Shown piece after piece: positions 1 to 6,443 of a DNA stretch of 64,000 nt. The notes below the pieces were generated by a model, which was not told the origin of the DNA, ran no database searches, and saw nothing but the letters and a program-made list of their open reading frames with translations. Each line of letters starts with the position of its first letter. Positions within the stretch are counted from its first letter, which is position 1. The stretch comes from CAZLRH01 sp964562015 (lineage in GTDB: Bacteria > Verrucomicrobiota > Verrucomicrobiia > Opitutales > JABDGR01), in contig CAZLRH010000004.1 in the NCBI GenBank assembly GCA_964562015.1, positions 176,658 to 240,657 of the forward strand, given 5' to 3'. Made by a program: the position numbers and the translations under genes.

Positions 1-112
1 TGCTGGCCGCGGCGGCCGCCCCCCACGTCGCACTCGGGCCCGCGAGGGCCGCCAGAATAATCAAGGCCGTGCGGCCCCGGGTGATTTTTGCCAAAGAATT
101 GAGCTGCGACAT
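1..112 (-). CDS. secreted protein, N-terminal fragment cut by window edge
   Basis: An ATG at 112-110 on the minus strand opens 37 codons that run off the left edge. The product starts MSQLNSLAKITRGR and continues into a hydrophobic stretch (TALIILAALAG) followed by small residues, which is a standard Sec signal peptide. Nothing of the mature protein is visible, so no function can be given. The 151 bp to the next gene (264-1133, same strand) show nothing I recognise. Confidence 0.5.
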   Translation of the reverse strand, partial: MSQLNSLAKITRGRTALIILAALAGPSATWGAAAAAS

Positions 113-263
113 GATTTGGGTCCTCGCTGCCGGAAGGCGCCGCCACATGAGCAACATGCGGGGACTTCCGAATTTCCGGTCATGTTAGACAGATATTCCG
201 CCGCTGACAATCCTGAATCTTGCCCCTCTCCCGTCCGCTCGCTTCCGCCCGTCCGCCCACTCT

Positions 264-1133
264 TTAACGGCCAACCTCGACCTCGGCCGGAGCGGCGGCC
301 TTCTTTTGCTGGGCCATGGGCTTGGTGCGGAACTTTTCCAGGGACTGGCGGGCGAGCACGGACACCAATACGCGCGGCAGCCGGCTGCTGATGGCCACCT
401 GCAACTTGTTTTGCCAACCGCAGACGACTAGGGGCTTGCCCGCGGCAAGGGCGGCCAGCGATTCCTCAATGACCTGCCCGGTGTTCTGACCCAGCCAGTC
501 CGGTGCGGGTGGTTTCACAAAACCGGCGGAACGGAAAAAATTCGTACTCGTCGGGCCGGGACATACACAGAGCACATGCACGCCCGAGTTGCGCAAGTCC
601 TGCCACAACCCCAGGCTCCAATTCAGGACGAACGCCTTCGTCGCGCCATACACCGTCATCAACGGCGTCGGTTGGAACCCGGCAATGGATGAGATGTTTA
701 CTACAGCACCGCCGCGTTCGAGCAACTGCGGCAGCAACCGGGACGTCAACAACACCGGCGCACGCATGTTCAAGTCCACCATCTCCAGGCAGCGCTCCGC
801 GCCCGGCTCGGGAAACGGCCCATACGTGCCGAACCCGCTATTGTTGATCAAAAGGATTTTGCCGGCGCCGCCACTGGCGCGCAAGTGCTGCTCGAGCACC
901 ACCAACGCGCCTTCCTGCCCCGCCGCCGAGCCCAAGTCCGCGGTAATGTGCTTCAACCAGCCCTCGCCGGCGCCGAGCTTTGGATTCGTGCGCGAAAGGT
1001 TGAAAATTTGCGCGGATGGGTTTAAGGTATGGATTGCCTTGATAAACCCCTCCCCAATGCCCGAAGACCCGCCAGTGACGATCACGGCGCTAAAGCTCTT
1101 AAAGTATTCTGGCACAGATTGTGCGGCAGGCAT
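264..1133 (-). CDS. short-chain dehydrogenase/reductase (SDR)
   Basis: A 289-residue classical SDR, the usual length plus a short C-terminal tail. The Rossmann cofactor motif TGGSSGIGE lies at residues 20-28, the NNSG motif at 97-100, the catalytic Ser near 149 (NISS) and the YGATK active site at Tyr162/Lys166. The family catalyses NAD(P)(H)-dependent oxidation or reduction of alcohols and carbonyls. The substrate cannot be read from sequence. The tail after residue 260 is Ala/Lys rich, a feature seen in SDRs that associate with membranes (inference). It is divergent from the ribosome hibernation gene at 1262, with 128 bp between them. Confidence 0.88.
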   Translation of the reverse strand: MPAAQSVPEYFKSFSAVIVTGGSSGIGEGFIKAIHTLNPSAQIFNLSRTNPKLGAGEGWLKHITADLGSAAGQEGALVVLEQHLRASGGAGKILLINNSGFGTYGPFPEPGAERCLEMVDLNMRAPVLLTSRLLPQLLERGGAVVNISSIAGFQPTPLMTVYGATKAFVLNWSLGLWQDLRNSGVHVLCVCPGPTSTNFFRSAGFVKPPAPDWLGQNTGQVIEESLAALAAGKPLVVCGWQNKLQVAISSRLPRVLVSVLARQSLEKFRTKPMAQQKKAAAPAEVEVGR

Positions 1134-1261
1134 GGTGGGACAAGTTGGGCGGGCGCCCGCGGCGGCGGTCTTTTTCCCTCGGGCTCGCGGTGCGTCAGCG
1201 CTGCTTCTCTCCTAGCGGGACTGTTTTCCACGTCAACCCATAACCAAACTAAGGCTACTCA

Positions 1262-1630
1262 ATGAGCTACCACGACCTGATTATCTCCGGCATCCATCTC
1301 GAATTGACGGAAGCGCTCAAAGATACGGTTCATGCCAAGATGGAGCGGCTGTTCAAACACGAAACCCGGCTGCATCGCCTGCGCATTGAACTCGAACACA
1401 CGGCCAGCAAAAATCATCTCGGCGAATTCGTCGCCAAAGGCCACCTCGTCCTGTCCGGCCCGGAAATTACGGTGTCCGTCGCCTCGGAAGACCTCTACAA
1501 GTCCATTGATCTGCTGGTGGACAAACTCGACCGCAAACTGCGCCGGCGCTCCCGCCTGCTCAAAGTCAAGCGCCACCACCCGCACGACATCGAATTCCCC
1601 GCGCACCTGCCGAAGGTGAGTTTGGCGTAA
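1262..1630 (+). CDS. hpf: ribosome hibernation promoting factor, short S30AE type
   Basis: A 122-residue protein covered almost entirely by a ribosomal S30AE (HPF/RaiA) domain: an N-terminal strand with ISGIHLELTEAL, a helix with KMERLFKH, and a C-terminal helix (SIDLLVDKLDRKLRRR) ending in a Lys/Arg/His-rich tail that would contact rRNA. Family members bind the 30S decoding and tRNA channel and silence ribosomes in stationary phase. The C-terminal dimerisation domain of long HPF is absent, so it belongs to the short class. The ATG start fits the domain edge. A palindromic REP-like element follows at 1658. Confidence 0.87.
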   Translation: MSYHDLIISGIHLELTEALKDTVHAKMERLFKHETRLHRLRIELEHTASKNHLGEFVAKGHLVLSGPEITVSVASEDLYKSIDLLVDKLDRKLRRRSRLLKVKRHHPHDIEFPAHLPKVSLA

Positions 1631-1657
1631 GCGGAATTGGCCGGCTCGATGGATAGT

Positions 1658-1685
1658 GGCGCGGTGAGGGCACCCCGCCCTACCC
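1658..1685. repeat. REP-like palindrome with CCCTACC tail
   Basis: A degenerate copy of the dispersed hairpin family seen at 6314, 30757, 40973, 42645 and 48341. A GC-rich stem (GGCGCGGTGAGGG... with a mismatched distal arm) is followed by CCCTACCC. It sits in the 246-bp gap after the hibernation factor. The rest of that gap, 1825-1876, is a pyrimidine-rich text-like stretch (CTTCTGCGTTCTGCC type) leading up to the next start. Confidence 0.5.
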
Positions 1686-1876
1686 AAGCAAGGCATGTCA
1701 TCGGAGCGCACAATTCTCCGGGCGATGTTTGGATTTAATTTTGTCGATCGGTCGCGCCCGGGACGATTTTTTGTTTTGCGCCTGTAGCCCTCGGCGATGC
1801 ATGGTAAGTCTTTATTATTTCATCCTGCATCCTTTACTTCTGCGTTCTGCCTTCTAACTTCTACCTTTTCCTCCCC

Positions 1877-2254
1877 ATGGCCAAACCTACCATTATCATC
1901 GGCCTGCTCCTCGTCGTCGTCGGCCTGGCCGGCTACTTTTCCGCCCATGAGCCAGCCCCGACCGCGTTGATTCCCGCCGCCATTGGCGTCCTGCTCGTTA
2001 TCCTCGGGGCGGTTGCGCTCAATCCCGCCGCCCGCAAACACGCTATGCACGCCGCCGCCATGGTCGGGCTGCTGGCCATCATCGGTGACGGCATGCAGTT
2101 GATTAAAACGCTGCGCACCACCCAAGTCTCGCCCGAAGTCGCGCACCTCAAAATTGCCTCGATGTCCGCGACCCTCGTCCTGAGCGTGATTTTTCTCGTG
2201 CTGTGCATCCGCTCGTTTATCGCGGCCCGGCGCAACCGGTTGGCGGGAATGTAG
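1877..2254 (+). CDS. small four-helix integral membrane protein, function unknown
   Basis: A 125-residue protein with four predicted membrane helices at about residues 4-21, 29-48, 57-74 and 90-112, short loops, and a basic C-terminus (RSFIAARRNR) that should face the cytoplasm. I do not recognise a family. The overall pattern resembles small inner-membrane proteins of unknown function found in many Verrucomicrobiota. The ATG is preceded by a pyrimidine tract (TTTTCCTCCCC) rather than a Shine-Dalgarno sequence. It is a single gene with the tRNA-Arg 190 bp downstream. Confidence 0.65.
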   Translation: MAKPTIIIGLLLVVVGLAGYFSAHEPAPTALIPAAIGVLLVILGAVALNPAARKHAMHAAAMVGLLAIIGDGMQLIKTLRTTQVSPEVAHLKIASMSATLVLSVIFLVLCIRSFIAARRNRLAGM

Positions 2255-2320
2255 TCTGCCTTTAGCTGGCCGGAGGCGCTTGGATTACCCCTCCCGCAGG
2301 TTACTATGTCTGGAACCGCG

Positions 2321-2370
2321 GCACTAAGCACCAGAGCACTAAGCACTAGAACACTAACCACTAGAACACT
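2321..2370. repeat. degenerate 10-bp period repeat (CACTAAGCA / CACTAGAA family)
   Basis: About 50 bp built from variants of GCACTAAGCA and ACTAGAACACT. The same words recur on the opposite strand at 41682-41736 and again on this strand at 43861-43890. It is non-coding and lies between the membrane protein gene and tRNA-Arg. Confidence 0.6.
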
Positions 2371-2446
2371 TTTCCGGCTTTCCCTTTTCACTTGCCAATC
2401 CGGCGCGGTTCGCACACTTTGACCCCTTGCAGTGCCGGGATATTTA

Positions 2447-2523
2447 GCACCCGTAGTTCAATTGGATAGAACATCTGACTACGGATCAGAGGGTTGCAGG
2501 TTCAAATCCTGCCGGGTGCACCA
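2447..2523 (+). tRNA. tRNA-Arg (anticodon ACG), CCA encoded
   Basis: A 77-nt cloverleaf read by eye. The 7-bp acceptor stem is GCACCCG/CGGGTGC, the D arm GTTC/GAAC, and the anticodon stem TCTGA/TCAGA encloses loop CTACGGA. That gives anticodon ACG, whose first base is normally deaminated to inosine to read CGU, CGC and CGA. The T arm is GCAGG/CCTGC with loop TTCAAAT. Discriminator A is followed by a genomically encoded CCA at 2521-2523. Confidence 0.97.
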
Positions 2524-2569
2524 CTTCACAGGGGAAAGGCCGAAAGACAAAGAAGTTAATTAAGAAGCC

Positions 2570-2995
2570 ATGGCCACCCTAAACCCCTACGTCAACTTCA
2601 ACGGCAACGCCGAAGAAGCTTTTACGTTTTACCAATCCGTCTTGGGGGGAGAGTTCGGCAAGATCATCCGCTTCAAGGACCTGGCCAGCGCAGAATTCCC
2701 GGTGGCGGAAAAGGAAGCCCATAAAATAATGCGCATTACTCTGTCGATCGGCAAAAATAGGCTGATCGCCAATGATGTTCCGGCCAGCATGGGACGAGTA
2801 AGCGAAAACGAAAACCGGTCTAAAATTGCCGTCACGGCCGAAAGCCAAGCGGAGGCGGAGAGGATATTTATCGGACTTTCGGCCGGGGGGACCGTCGAAA
2901 TGCCCATGGCGGAAAGCCCTTGGGGTACCTCCTTTGCCATGTTCAGGGACAAATACGGGATTGAATGGACGGTGGAATTTGACCCAAAAAAATAG
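2570..2995 (+). CDS. VOC superfamily protein, PhnB-like (glyoxalase fold)
   Basis: A 141-residue protein of the PhnB / 3-demethylubiquinone methyltransferase-like branch of the vicinal oxygen chelate superfamily. It opens with YVNFNGNAEEAFTFYQ, the typical first beta-alpha unit, and closes with GTSFAMFRDKYGIEW, the typical last strand. Length is normal. Proteins of this branch have been linked to glyoxalase-type chemistry, but most members have no assigned substrate. It starts at an ATG 47 bp after tRNA-Arg and stands alone. Confidence 0.85.
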   Translation: MATLNPYVNFNGNAEEAFTFYQSVLGGEFGKIIRFKDLASAEFPVAEKEAHKIMRITLSIGKNRLIANDVPASMGRVSENENRSKIAVTAESQAEAERIFIGLSAGGTVEMPMAESPWGTSFAMFRDKYGIEWTVEFDPKK

Positions 2996-3130
2996 CCCGT
3001 AAGCATGTTCTTACTGATAGGATAAATGGATCAAATCTTCCGATTTGGTTTCATAGTGATATGCACGACGTAGCCTACGTTTATATGTACGACTTTTACA
3101 AACAATTGGTGTACATTTCCACTCATTAAC

Positions 3131-4123
3131 ATGAATGCAAAAATCATTATTGCCGCGGTTGCCGCGGCGCTTGGTGCCGTCGGGGTTGCCCAGGTTGTGG
3201 GCTTTGCAAAAATGCGTCTTACGGTGCATGTTATCGATGAGGATGGCAAACCGGTTCCAGAAGCACAGGGAACTTTTCTATTTAAAGAAGATTTAGCCAG
3301 CTTGGACAAGCCTCACGAATATCAGGTGACAACCGACAACAATGGTAATTTTACGTTGGATGCACATTCTAATGATGGCGTCCTTGGAAGTACTGGCCAG
3401 GCAATACACAAGGATGGCTACTACAACAGTAGCGTAAACGCCGGTCCCTTTGAGACCTTTGAAAACGGCCATTGGCTGCCTTGGGACCAAACCTACACCA
3501 CCGTGCTGCGCAAAATTGGAACGCCGATTCCACTGTATGTACGTCGGCTAGCAGTTAAAATCCCCGCCGCCGTAAATGAGGCTCGTGGGTTTGACCTGGT
3601 GGAAGCCGATTGGGTCGCCCCTTTTGGCAAAGGTAAAGTTCGTGATTTTATTGTAACCGTAACTAATGCCCAATATCGCAGCGATAACGACTATGAGACA
3701 AATGCAGCTATTACCTTCTCCAACCCAGACGATGGCATTCAGGAAGTTCAATTACCCCCGCAGTTTGCCAACAGCGTGTTTAAGTGGCCGCGTCTAGCCC
3801 CAGAAAATGGTTACCAGTCAAAATTGGAAACTCAACGGCTTTGGCTAAATATTCAACGCGGACATACGCAAAGCATCAATACGGCCAAGGAGGATCAGGC
3901 ATATTTTTTCCGTGTCCGCACCTTGAAACAAGGTGGCAAAATTCTCAGCGCGTTATATGGCAAAATCCTTGGCGGAATTTCCGTCGGCTACGGTTCAGCG
4001 AACTACGGCTTCATTCAATTTACCTACTACCTTAACCCGGCCCCGCTTGATCGAAACTTGGAGTTCTCGGGAAATAGCTTGTTTACTAATCTCGACTCGG
4101 ACGAAATTTTTCATGCACCGTAA
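3131..4123 (+). CDS. unknown exported protein with Ig-like/carboxypeptidase-regulatory-like N-domain, copy 1 of tandem pair
   Basis: A 330-residue protein beginning MNAKIIIAAVAAALGAVGVAQVV, a likely uncleaved anchor or signal peptide. It is followed by LTVHVIDEDGKPVPEA, the signature opening of transthyretin/carboxypeptidase-regulatory-like beta-sandwich domains (about residues 28-95). The rest has no family I recognise. The block ENGHWLPWDQTYTTVLRK near residue 116 is the most conserved part shared with its neighbour at 4201. The pair lies in a patch with more A+T than the surrounding DNA, which could mean recent acquisition. The extracytoplasmic location is inferred from the N-terminus only. 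Confidence 0.7.
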   Translation: MNAKIIIAAVAAALGAVGVAQVVGFAKMRLTVHVIDEDGKPVPEAQGTFLFKEDLASLDKPHEYQVTTDNNGNFTLDAHSNDGVLGSTGQAIHKDGYYNSSVNAGPFETFENGHWLPWDQTYTTVLRKIGTPIPLYVRRLAVKIPAAVNEARGFDLVEADWVAPFGKGKVRDFIVTVTNAQYRSDNDYETNAAITFSNPDDGIQEVQLPPQFANSVFKWPRLAPENGYQSKLETQRLWLNIQRGHTQSINTAKEDQAYFFRVRTLKQGGKILSALYGKILGGISVGYGSANYGFIQFTYYLNPAPLDRNLEFSGNSLFTNLDSDEIFHAP

Positions 4124-4200
4124 GATTCCGGATGTCGCGGATTTAGTGATGGGAAATTGCATTTTTTTTGAGCAGGGAATGGAAGAAGATGGGTGATAAC

Positions 4201-5187
4201 ATGAATGCAAAAATCATTATTGCACTTATGGCCGCAGCCCTTGGTACTGCCGGCGTTGCCCAAGTTGTGAACATGCCCAAAATGCGTTACACGCTCCATG
4301 TCATTGGTGAAGATGGTAAGCCCATTCCTGGAGTGAAAACCGCCTCTTCATTTAATAAAGACGCGATTAGCTATGGTCAAAAAATACAAGTTAGTGCGAC
4401 CACCGATGATAATGGCAATTTTACTGCCGAAGGCTATTCGGATGACGGCAAGGCCCTCGGGAAGCTTATGAGCAAAGATGGCTATTTTGATAGCGGTGTA
4501 AGCGCCGGCCCCTTTGAAATCTTCGAAAACGGTCACTGGCTGCCTTGGGACCAAACCTATACCACCGTGTTGCGGAAGATCGGGACCCCGATTCCACTGT
4601 ATGTAAAGAGAATGAATGCAACAATTCCTGTAACGGGAACGCCGTGCGGGTATGATTTAGAGGTAGCTGACTGGGTGGCGCCTTACGGCAAGGGCAAAGT
4701 CACGGATTACATTGTCACCGTCACAAATCTTCAATACCGCAGCGACAACGATTCTGAGATTTCAGCAACTGTCACTTTCCCTAATGACGGCGATGGCATT
4801 CAAGAAATCCAATTGCCCAAAGAATTTGCAAACAGCGTTTTTAAATGGCCACGTCTGGCGCCGGAGGCGGGTTATCTGCCGCAATTAGAAACCCATCGGT
4901 TATGGCTAAACGTTGAGCGCGGGCACACGCAAAGCATCGACACGGCCAATGAGAACCAGGCTTATTTCGTTAGGGTTCGCACGGTGAAGCAAGGAGGGAA
5001 AATAGTCAGCGCGTTATACGGTAAAATCCTTGGCGGAATTGGGGTTGGTCCAAATGGCGGCAAAAATGGTGGAGTCATTGGCTTCACCTACTACCTCAAC
5101 CCGACGTCGCTTGATCGAAACCTGGAGTTTTCGGGAAATACCCTTTTCAAGGACCTTCCGCAAAGCGAGACAACGCACGTGCCGTAA
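4201..5187 (+). CDS. unknown exported protein, copy 2 of tandem pair
   Basis: A 328-residue paralogue of the gene at 3131, alignable along its whole length. It has the same MNAKIII signal or anchor, a regulatory-like sandwich domain (LHVIGEDGKPIPG), the ENGHWLPWDQTYTTVLRK block and the C-terminal FTYYLNP...LDRNLEFSGN segment. In-frame ATGs occur at 4168 and 4189, but I chose 4201 because the identity with copy 1 begins exactly there and copy 1 has no such extension. The 77-bp spacer suggests cotranscription. Function is unknown; tandem duplication with divergence in the N-domain is what can be seen. Confidence 0.7.
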   Translation: MNAKIIIALMAAALGTAGVAQVVNMPKMRYTLHVIGEDGKPIPGVKTASSFNKDAISYGQKIQVSATTDDNGNFTAEGYSDDGKALGKLMSKDGYFDSGVSAGPFEIFENGHWLPWDQTYTTVLRKIGTPIPLYVKRMNATIPVTGTPCGYDLEVADWVAPYGKGKVTDYIVTVTNLQYRSDNDSEISATVTFPNDGDGIQEIQLPKEFANSVFKWPRLAPEAGYLPQLETHRLWLNVERGHTQSIDTANENQAYFVRVRTVKQGGKIVSALYGKILGGIGVGPNGGKNGGVIGFTYYLNPTSLDRNLEFSGNTLFKDLPQSETTHVP

Positions 5188-5205
5188 TCATGACCGGCTG
5201 GGACT

Positions 5206-5303
5206 GATAGGAATTTGCTTTTCCGGGGGCGGGGCAGGCCTTAAACAGTTTTAATGCTTTGCCAGTAAGCTGGTTTCTTGCCCGGTGACTCTCCGTCCTA
5301 GGT
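5206..5303. repeat. 98-bp diverged direct repeat, copy 1
   Basis: Ninety-eight bases that align without gaps to 6061-6158, with roughly a dozen substitutions. Read on the minus strand both copies keep one open frame (LTG-x-ALKL-x-KAC), and several differences fall at silent or conservative codon positions. The repeat may therefore be a short piece of once-coding sequence. The two copies bracket a lipoprotein gene and an effector-like fragment. Confidence 0.7.
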
Positions 5304-5326
5304 ACGCGCGTGGGTTCATTTTTTCA

Positions 5327-5731
5327 CTAGTCGTGCCAAAAATCTATAACGACAATAACGTGCTCTTCATTCAAATACACCTTCCTTGTAAATATCCCCT
5401 TTTCATCCTTGGGGGTGTTTCGATTGGGGTATTTGTACGTTAATATTGCCGTCACATTTTCCAGTACTGTATCTTCGACTTTAAGATTTTGAACATGAAC
5501 ATTTTCCACACTCGCCGGCTTTCCGAAATTTTCCAAAATCCATCGAGGATCGTTGTTTGGCGTGACAACCAATCGAGAATCTAAACCGAGCGGAACATAT
5601 TTAACTCCCAAGGGCGTCGAGGTCATTTGTTTTGCGGGGGTTGTCGAAACCAGGACAGGCGGTTGCTCAGGTTGATTAGAGCAGCCATTCATCAGCCATG
5701 CCAAACATAGAACTCCCAATATCGTTTTCAT
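5327..5731 (-). CDS. small lipoprotein, possible immunity partner of adjacent metallopeptidase fragment
   Basis: A 134-residue protein with a lipoprotein signal peptide: MKTILGVLCLAWLMNGC, with Cys17 as the predicted lipidated residue. The mature part (VPLGLDSRLVVTPNNDPRWILENFGKP and onward) has no family I recognise. Its ATG overlaps the stop of the upstream reading frame at 5728-6105 (ATGA), the arrangement of translationally coupled genes. A lipoprotein coupled to a metallopeptidase-like module is the layout expected of an effector-immunity pair, but that role is inference. It is A+T-rich relative to the window. Confidence 0.6.
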   Translation of the reverse strand: MKTILGVLCLAWLMNGCSNQPEQPPVLVSTTPAKQMTSTPLGVKYVPLGLDSRLVVTPNNDPRWILENFGKPASVENVHVQNLKVEDTVLENVTAILTYKYPNRNTPKDEKGIFTRKVYLNEEHVIVVIDFWHD

Positions 5732-6105
5732 AGGCTTTGATTGTAGAACTTATTTCCACCTCTTGAACATGATTCCCCGCCCGGAAATAGACCCCGTTGG
5801 GGCTGACCATGTTCCTCCGCAAGCTTGTTTTCCTCATTTATTGCTTGGTCGTGTCCTGGACGATTTCCCCGTTCTTGGGGTCGTGGATCGTGCGTGCCTT
5901 GATCCATGAGGTAAGCATGACCACAAATTTCATGGCCCAATACTCTCCAGTTTGGCGCATCTCGGCAATCACCCAATGTATCCTGATATTGGAAGATTGC
6001 GCTTCCGCCTACGGGGCCTTGAATAGAACCGCCAGTGCCCGCACCAGGCTTCCCGTCACGGATAGGAATTTGCTTTTCCGGGGGCGAGGCAGGCCTTAAG
6101 CAGCT
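5728..6105 (-). pseudogene. fragment of a HExCGH-type metallopeptidase effector module
   Basis: An open frame on the minus strand from a stop at 6108 to TGA at 5728. It reads ...GKPGAGTGGSIQGPVGG... then GHEICGHAYLMDQGTH ... RPGHDQAINEENKLAEEHG ... RGLFPGG. The order GHExCGHA, then a downstream ENxIAxEHG block and RGL, matches a putative zinc-metallopeptidase module I know from the C-termini of polymorphic toxins and OmpA-like secreted proteins (memory, not searched). No ATG lies upstream in frame; a TTG at 5976 preceded by AGGA could start an 82-residue product. I call it a remnant that has lost its N-terminal carrier. It is coupled to the lipoprotein at 5327. Confidence 0.5.
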
Positions 6106-6158
6106 TTAACGCTTGGCCAGTAAGCGAGCTTCTTGCCAACTGACTCTCCGTCCTAGGT
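6061..6158. repeat. 98-bp diverged direct repeat, copy 2
   Basis: The gap-free partner of 5206-5303. Here the repeat overlaps the upstream end of the effector fragment on the minus strand. The interval 6159-6310 beyond it shows only a short frame on the plus strand (6113-6295) with no recognisable content. Confidence 0.7.
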
Positions 6159-6313
6159 TCGGGGTATATCCTGCACAACTTGTCCTTGAGCACGGAGGAA
6201 GGGTGTCGCATTTTGCCGGAGACAAGAGGCTTTCCCTAGAATACTCTGGTCGAAATAAATTCACCCAAGGTCAACAAGTTGAGGTAGTGTCCTAATTTCA
6301 CCAGCAACAAGAC

Positions 6314-6383
6314 GGCGGGCTGAGGGCAGCCCGCCCTACCCCAGGCAAATGCTTTAGGTAGGGCGCGCTGCCCTCAGCGCGCC
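6314..6383. repeat. inverted pair of REP-like palindromes (BIME-like)
   Basis: Two 27-bp elements face each other across 16 bp. The first, 6314-6340, has arms GGCGGGCTG / CAGCCCGCC followed by CTACC. The second, 6357-6383, is the reverse complement of the family consensus and begins GGTAGGGCGCGCTG. Read that way each unit is GTAG plus a GC-rich hairpin, the layout of REP elements. It lies just upstream of the GH127 gene. Confidence 0.75.
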
Positions 6384-6443
6384 GTTTCAAATGTGGACAT
6401 TCCCCAAGTTGAGTCCAATGAGTTAACCCCTCCCCCTACCTCG

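Noticed and set aside
5797..6099. A 100-codon plus-strand frame with hydrophobic start
   Set aside because: It lies antisense to the HExCGH fragment, which has recognisable motifs; the plus-strand product has none.
6113..6295. A 60-codon plus-strand frame after the direct repeat
   Set aside because: It overlaps the repeat, lacks a ribosome-binding site and ends at the REP-like element; no supporting feature.
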